A stretch of DNA of 64,000 nucleotides from Stenopsyche tienmushanensis. Taxonomy: Eukaryota > Arthropoda > Insecta > Trichoptera > Stenopsychidae. Of the stretch, positions 9,604 through 22,790 are shown one piece after another. The notes beneath the pieces are model-generated. The model had not been told where the DNA came from. It worked only from the letters and a program-made list of their open reading frames with translations, and did not search any database. The position numbers and the translations under genes are program-made. The DNA lies in assembly GCA_008973525.1 (NCBI GenBank), contig WACJ01000403.1, positions 1,860,001-1,924,000 on the forward strand, given 5' to 3'. Every line of letters starts with the position of its first letter. Position 1 is the first letter of the stretch.

Positions 9604-11828
9604 TTATATGTAGTTCGCACGGTGGTATGTTTTGTATTATGTTTGTATATATTTTGATTTTTAAATACGAGTATTCATTTATTCAATTTTAAGCGTTACA
9701 AAGCTTGCAAAAGTGGGTATGAAATTTGGCGTTTAAAATCTGTACTAAATATAATCAAAAATGTCATGGTTTTTTGTACTTATTCTGTGTTCCATGTATC
9801 ATTAATGTTGTATTGATTTGTATATATGAATATAATAATGGTTGAACACTCCTGCAACAAGTACATGCTGTTTTATGAGTGCATTACTCGACTAAGCATC
9901 GAATAAAATAGAACTATTAAAAACACTAAAATCTTCATTTAATTCCCCACAAACAAGATTTATTTCTTGGCCACAGACCGTAAACTGCGCTCGCAATAAC
10001 TTTTAATTAATAATTAAAATAAATAAGATTGATGAAACCGTTACTTCTACCGTTCCAAGATACGTCGGAAAGACCACAGACAAAACCCCATCAAATCCAA
10101 TCACAATGGCAACATTTCATTAGTAATTAATACGCTGCGTGGTGTTGTTATATATCGGTATTTAATGAACGCCCGATTTTCAATAAGAGAGCCGCTATTT
10201 TTCATGTTTTTTAACGCCTATCAATTTCCTGATCAAATTAAATAAGTTTAGATGCGGCTGCTTAGAGAGGCTGGAATCAAAAGCAACGCAGGTCACCATC
10301 GGGTCACATCGATTAATCTTCAAATTGAATTAAGCCCGCCATCGGACGTCACAGCTCCGACACTATTAATCTCGTCTCATTGTTTTATCGAAGCTATACG
10401 TAATCATGTTCGATCATTCTTATTCGATATGAAAGCCTTCGTACCGGCAGATTCGTTCCTTTCACGAATCAAATCAATCGGGCAGTATTTGTGAGGATGT
10501 TGCATTATCTAAAAACGTTAATACGGCCAATGGCGCACGTATAACTGTCGTACAGTAGCAGACATGCCTAATGATTCAACAAATTATTTTCGCATCGATG
10601 TAAACCCATTTCATGCGGGACATTTTTTAGCGAGCACCGAATTTAGGATGCAAATTAGTTGCTATTAATTCAAAGGCAGGGTGCATTCTGAATTAGTGAA
10701 AATTAATAAATGGACGCATTTACGATAATTTTACTATAGATTGACGGTAAAATTGTGAATACTAGGGGGGTAAAAATAGAAGCAAGTGCTTATTATGATA
10801 ATGGTTGTATCAAATTTGTACATCCAGAAGCATAGAATAATTTACGCCCACACTTTACGTCGGTCGAAATTCATGGGAGACAGTTATTAATTAGGTGCCC
10901 CTGAAATCAGAGCCTACGGGCATACTATTTTATGGGTGTTGAAAAAAAAAATGAACCAGTCGATTATATTGTGGCCTCCATGTTAACCCTTTCGGAGCCG
11001 ATTTTTGTACACTGTCACTATTTTATTTTGTTGAAAAAAAAAATGCATCCAATCAATATGTTATCGGAATAATTTGCTTGGGTGAGTTTTCTATAGTGGT
11101 TTTCATATCGTTGGTGGTATTTTGATTGTGTTGATATCACATAGCTGATCTATTGTATTTTACTCCATTCCAGTTTATATATCTTCTCTTCAGAATGCTT
11201 GAAAAATTACTAGTTATTAACTATATCGATATATTTTAGAAGCGTTTCTTCCGAGCATTGAGCAATTATAGAGATCACGACTAGACAAAATGGGATAATA
11301 GAAACGGGTTTGAACTATCGAAATACCGGATTCCATTGGAGGCTTCGCCGTTTTGTAATTCCGAATCGCCGACCACAGGTCAGCAGGACATATCAAATTG
11401 CTGTACCTTCATTCTGCAGACAGACTGACAAAAAGATCTTTTCTCCTGTCAAGACGGACAGTTTGTGCTACTGACGTCTGACGCACTCCCCCTTTTTTTT
11501 GGCCGTCCATTTTTTTCTTCCTTTGGTTACCTCACCTATATCGGCGGCTACTTGAATGTTAAAAAGAATACGTAATGAGCTTTAATATTCATCATCGAGA
11601 AGGCTGCGTAGACGAACAAAAAATGCCTTTGTATGTTTGTTGTATGCGTTGATGATTAAAAAATTTGAATGTTGACAGTCGACATTGAACATCAATGAAC
11701 GCTGAGTTTGACATAACATACAAAACATTGCATATTGACGACATAGCTTGTAATTTTTAAGCACTCGTGGGTGTACCATCACTTTATGATCAATTAATTA
11801 CAATCCTAGTGTCTAGTTTAGATTTAGC
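9604..11828. other. Non-coding, with a GC-richer island and a TTAA-type end
   Basis: About 10240-10500 is GC-richer and holds an open 80-codon frame from ATG 10252 (MRLLREAGIKSNAGHHR start). I do not recognise it, and its many ATTAAT/ATTGAATTA words also fit a regulatory island. At 10985 the word TTAACCCTTTCGGAG resembles a piggyBac-like terminus, but I could not place its partner. Otherwise featureless. Confidence 0.3.
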
Positions 11829-12361
11829 TAGGGATTTGAACCGGAACTGAACCGAAAACCGTAAAAATCATTATTTTATTATAAATAATATTCTATTAGA
11901 AATTCAATAACAGAATTGCAAATAAAGCATATATGTGCGGGCATACTCTTCAAAGGGTTAAGAAATTATATTTTTATCATATTATATATTTTTTAAACTT
12001 AATAATTACATTACCTAAGATATGTGTATAAAAATATCCTGAATTTGGAGGACTAATTTAATCTCAAAAGGTTTTTTTCTGTTTTTCCCAACTCCTCCTC
12101 ACCATTTATTTTTCCCAACTTTGAGAATCACAACCTTAAATGTTACCTCTAAAATTCTGAACATTTTTTAGAAATATTAAATATATAAAATCTCTATAAA
12201 TAAAAAGGAAATTCGACGCTTACGATAGAAATAGAAATTGAAAATAGTACATGAATTAGGGAAAGGAGGCAAAAATGTTGAAAATTATGCTAGAAAATGT
12301 GTTTCTTAAACTTTTTTCGGAACGAAAACCGAAACAAAAATCATTTCGATTCGAAGCCCTA
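11829..12361. mobile_element. hAT-type MITE with 8-bp target duplications
   Basis: A 533-bp non-coding element. The left end is TAGGGATTTGAACCGGAAC, followed by CGAAAACCG words. The inverse of the right end is TAGGGCTTCGAATCG, followed by the same words. The 8 bases outside are GATTTAGC (11821-11828) and GATTTAGA (12362-12369), a near-perfect 8-bp duplication characteristic of hAT transposons. Related ends occur at about 853, 23139, 25096 and 30440. No transposase frame is present. Confidence 0.75.
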
Positions 12362-12369
12362 GATTTAGA

Positions 12370-14689
12370 AAACCATTTCGACGCGTTGATCAAATTATTT
12401 TGTAATTTATTTATATAGAGTGTTTTGCATATGGATCGACAAAATATTTTTGGAGATTAGGGGAATCCTTTGCTATATTTGCAAGTGTCAAAATTTTCGA
12501 AATAGATTTTTTTTCAACATTTTGAAAAAATATCCAAAATTTCACTTTTAAATCGTCACAACTTTTTAACCTATAGTCGCACAAAATAATAATGTTTTTG
12601 TATTTTGCAATGCATTTTTGATCTAAATAATTTATTATTTTATGCAATTGACTTAAAGAAAATTACTTTTGAGCTTATAAAATCACAAAAAATGTGCAAA
12701 CGAATGAAACATGTCAATTTCTAAATTCTCTAAACGAAAAACTAACAACTGTTTTGAACTTAGTTTAGTTTTAAAAATATTTCTAGTTCAAACCCTTTCC
12801 AACGATAAACTTGAAGAGTTACCAGTTTGCCAAGATCAGGGTTAAGAAAATACTTTGTATTTTTTTATTAAATAAAATTGGTCCAAATTAGCAAATTGGC
12901 ATCCCTAAAAAAAAATTTTCGGTCTATGTCCAAAACATCATATCTGTATTCAGATTTACCATGATTTCCAGGCTCTGAAAAAGTGAATACTATTAGTAAC
13001 TGGATTTGCAACAATACTCCAAATTCCAATTCAAATAATCGCATCAGAATTTAGCCTCGTGTGAAACAGCAATGGGAAAGCATCATATGAAAACATAATT
13101 TTCTTAGAAAAGTCTTCTATGGAAATTGTCTATATCTAATGACGAATATAGCATTTTAAGAAGAAGATATGTATAAATAAGTAATTGTATATAAAAATTT
13201 CTTGCCGTCTTTTAAATTGAATATAAGACAATTATTTTGTTGTAAGGGTTGATTAGGACATTCATAACAAAGCTCTCTTTTCAGATTTCTCAATTTTATC
13301 ATATTTCTCTATTTTTATAGTAAATTTAATGAAATAATTTCTCGAATTAATGAATGTTAAGACAGTTATTCTTTCTTAATCATATGATTTTTTATAGCAT
13401 ATTCCGATCTTTCAGATTTATAGATATGTGGATTTCTTCCCCACAATCTGGATTTTAATGCGATTCTTCATAGTTTGATTCAATAACTCAAAGAATCGAT
13501 CTTTGAATACCTTTGGAATATATTGTATTGAGTAAATCTAAGTCCAATTAAGTTTTATAAATGAATTAACGCCTACATCGCCTACCATGTCTGCCTTTGC
13601 AGTCCCATCAATCTATGTATGCATATTATAACGACTTAAATTAATATCACTTTTATATAAACGATATATTCATATAATAATAATTTTTTTAAATCCAATT
13701 TAACGAACGATACGAATTTCTAAATACACGCTTTGATGCACACAGATACATTCGGTCGTCTGAAATATTTACGAGTGTTCATGGCGTACGTGTTGTGTTC
13801 GAAGAGTGGTCGTGTTTTTTTATTGTTGAACGCAGCCTACCTCCTGCAGTTAGCAAATTAGTTTGAGTTACAGATTAACGATGACATTGGCTATTCTGTA
13901 GATATAAAGCCTTTGAAATTGTACGTGATATCGGCCATCGAATCTGATCGTTCTTATTTATTAAGTGCCTCTGAATAGCCGAACCGAAACGATTTTGGTG
14001 CCATACCGATCGTCGATATCACTCCGTTGAGCTTCGGTAATTAAAATGGATCGGAAAGAGCTTTTTTTTTATTTAACACGCGCAACAAAGATGAATTTTA
14101 CTATAGAGAAACGTGTCGAATAATAGTCTATAACATTCTAATAAAATTGGATAACTAGACTCCTCTAAGTACTTCGAGATGAACTTTTCTTGTCACTGAA
14201 TGTTAAGCAAAAGGTTGATGATAGAACTATCGAAGTCATGGAGTCATGGAAACGCTATACGAATTTGGAATGTATTAATTTTATAACTTCAAGCATCAAA
14301 GAAATCAGACCGTCGAAACTAAAACTATACTGACTTATTTCAACGTGTAAATCTTATCAAATCAGCTAAAAACAGAGCGGATGCAATTATAAAAATAGGT
14401 CTATAAGAGGTGAAAACTTTAACGATATGACTATCGAGGGTATTCAATAATTACTAGCAAAATAAGATATTGATAAAATAAATTCGATTTAAATAGCATC
14501 TAAGCTCAGTAAAAATTCAGATAATGTTAGTTTAACATGTTATCAAAACAATGAAGTTATTAAGCATTTGGAACAAAAAACACATAGAAGGACAATATCG
14601 ACGTGTAAACATTTTCTTTTTAATGAGTAAATTTTGCATTATGAAACTGTATATGAGGTATCATATAAATAACATGAAAAATCTGAAAC
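12370..14689. other. AT-rich stretch without recognised features
   Basis: I see no gene, transposon ends or strong repeats. About 13740-14040 is somewhat GC-richer and could be regulatory. Confidence 0.35.
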
Positions 14690-14845
14690 ATATTAAATAG
14701 GTCGGGTATAAAAGAAATGGGGAGAGCTACGGTGGTTAATTTTAGCTTGAGTTTCAGTCTAAACTTAGTCAAAGCCAACTAAATATTGGGATCCGACCGA
14801 AAGTCTTGGCCGCGGGAATGCTCGATCTACCGGCGGCTGGTTTAT
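14690..14845 (+). repeat. Dispersed repeat carrying a TATA box (copy 1)
   Basis: Shares a scattered but long match with 52092-52245: TATAAAAGA, AGAGC, TTTCAGTCT, TCCGACC and the 16-base word GTCTTGGCCGCGGGAA, in the same order and spacing. TATAAAA is at 14707-14713. The combination suggests a promoter-bearing unit such as an old LTR, but I cannot find LTR ends or a paired copy. The class is unknown. Confidence 0.45.
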
Positions 14846-15029
14846 CTAATCTCGCAACAGTGGTATTTATCTAGGCGCAATAATAAATATTTAAAGCTAA
14901 CAATTGTATATTCATGTCTAAAGCATAAATAAAAGTATTTACATGGTCGAACAATTGGATTCATATATTTAATGAAAATGCTTCCATGGAAGGAAGCATC
15001 AAGTTTAAAAGATAAGCCAAAGACAAATA

Positions 15030-15729
15030 CACTTGGGTCTGTTTTTATGCGGATCTTTTTTATGCGAATTTGAAGTTATGCGATTTTCAAAAATTGTGAA
15101 GCATATCCCTTATTTTTTAATAGAGGACAAAGGTTTTTTTATGCGAATGCGCATAAATAAAATCTAAAATTAGTACTAATGCAAGTTACAACCGTTTGGC
15201 CCGAATGTAATTAAGATGGCAAAATAATAAAATTTCGACATTGTCAGCTGTAATCATTACTTTGGCAAATCAATTTGGTGAAGAATGATATCGATGAATT
15301 GCTTGAGGATACTTCCTTGAATGACGATGATATTATTTTACATGGCAGCGAAAAAACAGAAGACGATATTGAAGTGAAAGAAACTCCTACCCCACTGTAA
15401 AAATTATACAAGAAGCCAACTTTACAATAAATACGAAAATCTATTTATTTTACATGACTAAAATTCTGAACGAGCTTTTAAATCCCAATGAGAGCTTAAG
15501 AATTGAATGTGTCATTATCTCGAACTGTGTAAAAAAAGAGTGATTAAATCGATGAATAAATGTATGCTGACTTATCGTGTAAAATAGACTTTAATAAAGC
15601 TATTCTAAGATATAAATATGTATTGTGTTTCTATTTATGTGATTTTTTTATGCGATTTTTGGTACATTCTATCACATTGATTTGAAGTTATGCGATTTTT
15701 AAAAATATTGGAATCTATCCCTCATTTTT
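15030..15729 (+). mobile_element. Pogo/Tigger-type DNA transposon, decayed (copy 2)
   Basis: Starts after TA with CACTTGGGTCTGTTTTTATG and follows copy 1 through the subterminal TTATGCG words and the shared word TCGACATTGTCAGCTG. It ends near 15729 in the same GATTTGAAGTTATGCG block. It contains transposase remains. Its right terminal repeat is not visible, so it is truncated or decayed. Confidence 0.7.
15270..15560 (+). pseudogene. Tigger-like transposase C-terminal remnant (copy 2)
   Basis: The frame from about 15280 reads NDIDELLEDTSLNDDDII, then GSEKTEDDIEVKETPTP and a stop. This is an acidic tail like those of Tigger-type transposases. It leads into the sequence equivalent to the KLQEASQLCIKLENIF tail of copy 1, here broken by stops. 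No catalytic block survives. Confidence 0.6.
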
Positions 15730-18587
15730 CTAATGCTGCACTGCATATGAGTGGATTTCTACCAAAATGCATTAAATTTGAAAGATTTTATTAGAGATCT
15801 TGATAGAACAAAAAATGTTAATTTCTTAATTTCAAATTCATCTTATTTTAACTAAAGATACGTCCCAAACTTATGTGTTGCTTAATTAATTACAAGCTAG
15901 AAAGGGTTAATAATAAATTTTAAATGTTCAATCAATAAGTTTCGTATTTCAAAAACGAATAGAAAGGGTTAAATTTTAAATGTTAACCATTTTTCTAGCT
16001 GTTTTATTTCAATTACATACTAAGATAATAATATTTATATGAAACACTTTACTATTTTACATACAATTTTTTGTTTATCAAAATTTCTCGAGATATTTCA
16101 GAAATAAAATCGAGGATTCTCATTTCTTGATATAAGAATTTATCATAAATAAAAAACATCGAAAAATCAGAATGCCTACATTTTATCCCTTTTTCCCTTA
16201 TATTTTAGATTTATGACCAATTGATTTATTTATTTATTTATTTTATTTATTTATTATATGGAGGCTATTTGTATAAACTAAATATTAATATTTAATAATT
16301 ATTTTAGGCATTGTCCATAAACGCCGTCTTTACTATCTGTACAGATTGGATTCATTTGTATTGCCTTAATTCATCATAATGTTTTTCTATTTGATACATT
16401 GAGCTATTTTTTAATGAAATTATGGATTTTATTAGCTTATGCAAATGATTCAATAAAAATGCCTAGAATCAAAGTTATTGCGCTTCTAAGACTCCTCAGT
16501 GAATTGCCGCCGTTCGATTAGTTCAATTAATCAATTAGCATGATTAAATGAGCCCACGTGTATATGTGCGTGCCTTTGCTCTATATGGCCACGATTTACA
16601 TAAATAGCACCAGAGATTAACATAAATATTAGCCGAAACTACTGATTTTTCATGGTCGGCCGTGTCATCAGAGATGACGTTAAGAGATTTAATCGGGCGG
16701 GCAATGAAATTAAACACCGCCAGTGGCTCAGAACGCTGTTCTCGTTGCTCCGTACGTAATAATTGAAAAGCCAAAGGTAGCATTCCGTGGTTTCGAACCG
16801 GTATACCTTAAACCGAGACCACTTATCACGAAACTAACTTAAACAATGATAGATGGCCGGCCTGAAATGATAACCATTCCGAGTCATTACTATGAAAAAC
16901 ACTATCTCCCCGGCCACCCAATGCGATTTCGGACTCTTTCTTAGACAACGCAGATCTGCTAACAATATTGCCTAATGCCTCTGAGGTCAACGATTCGATG
17001 AGCCGACTTGCGAAAAAAAAACCGTTTAGAAGTCTATTGTATCAGAATGGAATAGCATCGCATTTACGTCATGGGGATCAAAGTTCTTGGAATTATTATC
17101 GAGATTAGCCAGATTTTATTGTTACACATATTAACCTTTAGCCCAATATGAGCATACTTATATTTGGATACACAAACGAACGCTGCTCGTAGTTAAAATA
17201 CAGAAATCGTAGTCTGCTTTGATACGTGAAGGAGTCACTATGGGTCAGATTGATGTCAGAATATCTAAGGTTGTATTCGTAGTTAAATAGCGCAGAATAT
17301 GTTTATAAGGATTAAATGGTTTTTAACTCCAAATCAATTTGCTTAATACATAATAATTTTAAAAAAACGTCTGATAAAATATTGGCCTTGTCAAGCTTTT
17401 TGTGTTTTGAATATACTACATAGTTTGGGTTCTTCTTTCACCTGTTTAATCTTCAGACTTTCTATATATAGCATATCATATCATCAGATAAAGATTATCA
17501 GTACATATTATCTTTATCTACAATAGAGATATCTTTCTTCCAGCTTTGGAAAACTCTTTTTGGAAAAACAACCCTATAATCACATACAGAGGAAAGAGCT
17601 AAGAATTTATAAGATAAAAATCTATTTATCTGCTTTTTTTGATATCACACAGACATTTGACAAAATATAGGATCCGGATTTAATCTTTAAATTAAGGGGA
17701 AAATTACCGTTGAATTTCTACTTTGTGTTTGAATTCAATCTTACAAATATGTGCAATATACCGGGATAAATCAGATTAATAAAGTAATTGATGAACAAGA
17801 AATAATAATGGTTGACTTCACTATAGCCTCTCAATTACTTCAGCATGATCTCAAAAACCTACAATATGAATTCGCTTAAAATTTACCACATTTTGCGATA
17901 TTCCAATGAAAAAATCATGTTGCAGCAATATTGTTGTCAGATATTTTACATTTTTTATCGATGCTTCTAAATACACAGATAATATAATTGGAAGCCTTTA
18001 AAGGCTCTCATCGTATTAATGCGAGCAAATAATACTCGTTGAAGGTATTAAAGTTTTATGAAAGTATTAAAAGCCATAAGCGCTATTTTGATGCATACAG
18101 GAGCTCGGAAATGTTGATGGCAATGATGGCTCTTTGGTGAGTGCTGGTTGATTACACGTATTGGCTAGGCCATGTTTAAGGATCACTTGAGTGTAATTCT
18201 ATATTGCTGCTTGAAGACATTGACAGCTTGACATCTATATCATTAAAACTGTAATGGTCTATCATCGTTCGGCAGCCAATTGTGAAAAACAGATCTTTCA
18301 GTATTGATTGATCAAGAGTTGATGTGAAAAATGTGGATCTTAAATAGCGATCTGCTCGTTTTAATTTGATTCACATTGTGTGTTCACACTCAAATGTCTT
18401 CGATTAAATTGCTCAATCATAATAGCATATCATTACAATTAATACAAGAATGAATGCTTTTAAAGGCGCTAAAAACGTCCAACATTCAACGATAGTTTCA
18501 TTGCCAAAATTGTTAGATCTTTTATGCCTAATTTCGATTTTTATAAAAATCGAAGTTGTGTGTCCATCACCCTGTAAAGCAATTATT
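15730..18587. other. Non-coding, with a TTTA microsatellite and a GC-richer island
   Basis: (TTTA)n tracts lie at about 16221-16256. Two GAAAGGGTTAA words lie near 15900 and 15960. About 16480-16980 is GC-richer, with an E-box (CACGTG) and homeodomain-like ATTAAT words, suggestive of a regulatory element. No gene supported. Confidence 0.35.
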
Positions 18588-18938
18588 TTAATTATCGAAA
18601 GTAACCACTGGTGCAGGTGGATGACCGACATTCGTCAGCATGAAAGTCGAAAAGCCCTTTGAAATCGAATAATATAACAAGAGCAGCGCAATTATTTTCC
18701 CTGTACAATTTTCACAAAATACTGGCAAACCCCTTAAAACACGTTTTTGAGCACGAACACGAACGTTTGACGATGTATTCATAAATTTAATTAAACAGTG
18801 CTTTCGTTCGACATTCATATCATTAAAGCCTTCCTTTTTTATTAGATATAGCAATTTTACAGCGAACTGTTGGCTGATGTTTTTCCCGGAATAAAATGTA
18901 TGTATTGATCTGCACCAAACACATGATTGATAAATCAT
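18588..18938 (-). CDS. Unrecognised 116-codon open frame, probably chance
   Basis: The longest uninterrupted non-transposon frame in the window, starting MIYQSCVWCRSIHTF at 18938. I do not recognise it. It has no conserved motif I can name and no clear signal peptide. In 64 kb of DNA with this composition a few frames of this length are expected by chance. Listed for completeness. Confidence 0.1.
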   Translation of the reverse strand: MIYQSCVWCRSIHTFYSGKNISQQFAVKLLYLIKKEGFNDMNVERKHCLIKFMNTSSNVRVRAQKRVLRGLPVFCENCTGKIIALLLLYYSISKGFSTFMLTNVGHPPAPVVTFDN

Positions 18939-19599
18939 GACCCGAACAAATTTATATTTTCTGATGGCTACTTTTTATTCCAAATTATTGTCGGTTTGTT
19001 CTTTTATACAAATATTAATATTTTACTTGTTGATAGATAATTGAATCGTGAATGATCTAAGAAGATAATTTCCATGGGAATATATTTCAAGGTAGACTTC
19101 TTGCAATCATGATCGCTCAATATAACCAAATTGATAGCTATAATTGCATGAAATTAAAAATATTTATCCTGTCTAAATAAATTTAAAAGTTTAGAGTGTA
19201 TGATAGTAGTGACGGAGATAATCGATGGAGAGATGGAGGGTTCTTGATATTAATTTCTTGAGCGTCCCATATGTTAGGCATTTACTTCTACATAGGTGTA
19301 CCTTCAACTATTAGGTCTACGTGTACTTCTATACTTCGCTTTACGGCTTAGATACATTCCAGAAAAGTTGGCCGTATAACAAAGAAGCTAAAACTAAACA
19401 GAAGATCGCTAACAATACAGCATTATTTGATCGTATAACGAAACATAGATGTATGCCAGAGTTATTTTCAATAAAACCAACAAGATTGTCCCGAGTCTTT
19501 TAATTAAGCTAGACTTTTTTAATTAAGGTACTCAGTTTTTATAATTATTCGATTTATTTACTTTTGATATGTGCATATGGATGCGGTCCTTTTCAGTTT
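18939..19599. other. AT-rich stretch without recognised features
   Basis: Nothing supported. A short open frame at 19321-19503 has no distinguishing motif. Confidence 0.4.
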
Positions 19600-19990
19600 A
19601 AGAATATTGAGAGAACCCTAGTCCCAGGGCTATAACAGGGCGCAACTGGGCTTAGATCGTGAGGCGTCTATTCGTCATATCAGCAGTCCGAAAATCGGAC
19701 CGGTTGGATACATAGACCTTGTGGCCGCTCCGTTCTCTTTTAGGGCTGTTTGCGGCATTTTATCTGTACGATCACGGAAGCTCTTTAGTTTTAAGTTATA
19801 AAATCTGTCTAGTTTCTACCCCGCATTCAGAGCGCAAGTAGCTTTGCGGGCGTTGATATTAAATTCAAATTTTGTACTTTTAGCTATGCACTTTTGTTGA
19901 GCAGGTTGGCATGGTATTTATTGGTCCCGAATAGTGGGACTAATAAATAGCTCGGGTCAGTGAAGGATCCCCATGTTCCTTTGTCTTAAA
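19600..19990. other. Unassigned GC-richer island with small hairpins
   Basis: About 390 bp noticeably GC-richer than its flanks, starting near AGGGCTATAACAGGGCG. It holds short inverted pairs such as GGTCCCGAATAGTGGGAC (near 19923) and AAAATCGGACCGG. No open frame of note. It might be an old retroelement terminus or a structured RNA region; I found no second copy in the window. Confidence 0.3.
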
Positions 19991-22589
19991 TATATAGTGA
20001 TGAACCCATGTGTTGTCCTAAATTGATGCAAAAACGACATTATTGCTATGAAACATCGTCAAACACTCGATTGAAACTTGAATGCCACTCTAGAGCAGTA
20101 CACAAGGTTTATATAAACCGTTGAAGATTAAAGAAACATCACTCTGAAGAGATACACACACATAAAGGTTTGCACTTGAATTAATTTCCAAGTTTGGAAG
20201 TACTTATCGATGCGAGTAGTTATTTTCACTTATGAAAGGAAATAAGTCTACAGCCAGATCCAGCATAACGATGCTCATCTTGGGTCAGTTTTGTGTCGGG
20301 TCAGATGCCAAGTGTCAGGAAGAAAGCATTAAAATTCGAGATATCTAAGAAAGTGCTCAGAGTATATATTCATTATTTGAAATACGATGTCCTTTTATGT
20401 GGTATGTAGAAATCGTGATTGAAATACCATCAATTGAGAAATTAGATATTTTCTTTGCCCTAATGCCGCGTAATAGTGAAATCGTAATAGGAATTGCGCC
20501 TTTCAAGGGTTGAATGGGTCTGAAGAAGATACCTCAAATTTATATATGAAAATGTGTGGCCCATCTAAACTTATTTTTTTTAAATTTGGCTCATGTTAGC
20601 TTTTGAGTTTAACAGCAGCTAATCTGCTGTAGTACACTGCGCGCCTCTGCATTATGATAACGTAGTTGATGCGGGCGATGGCACATGTATGATCGCTCTG
20701 TAATATTACTTTATTTTTATTCTTGATATGAAAGTGATATCGGTATAACTTATATAACTTTTTAGCTAGTAATTTTTTCTAGAAAAATTCGAAGAAAATG
20801 TTTAGGACATATAGCTCAATAGAAATATGTAATCATAGCAATCGTTTCTGTAATGTATTAATATAATCTAAATGAGTAATGTGTATAGAAGCAATTGTCA
20901 TCAGAAATTCAAATATTTATCTCGTTAGACCCTTTTTTCTAAAGCCAATTAATCACATGGCTAAAGTCGCATACAGACGTAACCCGACGGGAATGTGTTA
21001 ATGAGCCGTATGGCACTTCATATTCACCATCATGAATTTTTGTTCCTGAAACAATTTTTTTAATTAAGTAGGATGTACGCTATTTAAGTGAAAAACTGCA
21101 GCCAAATAAGAGCGCCCGGTATTCGTTTGTGGAATGTTAGTAAATCATGGCCCAAAAATTTCTCGCACTTAAAATAATTACATTTTAACAGATTGTCCCG
21201 ACTCGCAGGAAGGAGCTTATCAATATTTTTCATACCGACGAATAAAGAAATAACAATTCGGATTCCTATACCGCGAAACCGGCTTTCATGATAAATCACC
21301 ATTATCGTTAAAGAGGACTCGCAATTTTTATTCGATCGTTTGTGAGCCCCGCAGCTCTGCAACACCAGAAGCTGCGGATTCCTCGAGCCATTCATCAGCG
21401 ACACAAAAAACTGGCGCTATGTGACAAAATGCATTTTATCACATCGGAAGACCACATTATAATGGCCGAGAATCCTGTTAAATATCGTGTTAAACAATAA
21501 TAAAATGCGTGTATTTGAAGCGATTCCGAATAGATCATCTCGCCGACTGCTTAATAACAGTCATCGGCTGACAGGAAATTGGTCCGAAATCTGGATGAGC
21601 TATTACGTGGTGAATTATTTTTTTCAACGAAGATTGTCTTGCTGGTCGATCATATGAAGATTGTTATTTTTAACCATAATTACTTGGAATTATTCTTGTG
21701 TTGCTTGAGCGCTACCGTAGTATGATATTTACATATCATGTTGCATGTAAATATGGAGAACGCGCGGCACTAGATTGATGGTTCGACGTTTAACTTCCTC
21801 TCGACGCTAATTTTGTGAGATCTAAATTCCACCAGATAAAATCTCATTAAAATTTACTTCGATTTATGAAAGAAACATCGACACATTTTTCTTATGGGGC
21901 TAAAACCGTTATCAGACGTAGACGATCTTCGTAGAATATATTTAAAATGATCTTCCAATGCAACCAAATGAAATTCTTCATTAATCGTCTTAGTATTTAT
22001 TTTTTAAGTCCAGGAAAATGATAATACTTTTGTCGAAATAATCGAAGAAATAACACACTTTATGAGTAGCTTATATCAATGAAATTGCATAATTTTGCCT
22101 AAATTATTAATTTAACGACTAAACAATGAATGAAAATTATAATTAACGTTTTAATATATTCGGGTGCGTCGAATGAACACGATATGAATATTCATCAAAT
22201 ACAACTGTTTAACATTTTCACATAAATAACAGAACATAAATAATGAACTGATGTCATAATTTCTCTTCGTCAGTAATTAAGTGTTAATTTTCGTCACTTA
22301 TTTGCATAGGTTTCTGGAAATTTGATATTGCACGGAGGATATTTACAAACAGCAACATGTTAAGTAGAATATTTTTAAATTATATAAAAATCAAGAATAT
22401 TTAATGGGATATTAAGACGACCGGAAAGTAATCAAAATTTAAGACTAAAGCTTTTATATAGCTAGTTTATATCGAGACGCGGTTCAGGAAACACGTATTT
22501 TTCATTGCCATCTAAAAGTGAGTTTATCACCATTACCAAGCAATATCAACAATCGATGATCATTCTTAGAATGGGAATGTCTTATATAT
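19991..22589. other. Non-coding with scattered GC-richer patches
   Basis: Patches at about 20600-20720 and 21000-21660 are GC-richer. A 106-codon minus-strand frame (21084-21404) crosses the second but carries no motif I know. Otherwise AT-rich. Confidence 0.3.
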
Positions 22590-22790
22590 TGAATGATAAT
22601 ATGCTGGCTGCAGGAAGGACGACCTCCCGCAGCCAAGGCTAACCGACAACTCTGTCGCCTCCCGCCTCCTGCGCGTCACTACCCAACCGGCAACGGTGCA
22701 CGCGTAAGAAGCAATCTATCGGTATGCAGGTGCAATATCTCCGTAGGGCCACATGAGATGGCGCTGTTAAAATAACACATTGCACACGAA
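22590..22790. other. GC-rich island with hairpin and CTCF-like site
   Basis: A sharply GC-rich block in AT-rich DNA. GGCTGC and GCAGCC around 22605-22635 form a short hairpin. AGATGGCGCTGTT at 22756-22768 matches the core of insect CTCF sites. A 60-codon frame crosses it but has no convincing start. A regulatory or insulator element fits better than a gene. Confidence 0.35.

Noticed and set aside
10985..11968. TTAACCCTTT at both ends suggesting one piggyBac element
   Set aside because: The right-hand word lies inside the hAT MITE at 11829-12361, whose 8-bp duplications are good, so the two ends cannot simply bound one element.
16788..16810. GGTTTCGAACCGG resembling a tRNA B box
   Set aside because: No A box or cloverleaf arms upstream; no tRNA can be folded.
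18101..18136. Possible 36-base microexon ending at GTGAGT
   Set aside because: The upstream sequence is a poor acceptor and no partner exon is visible.
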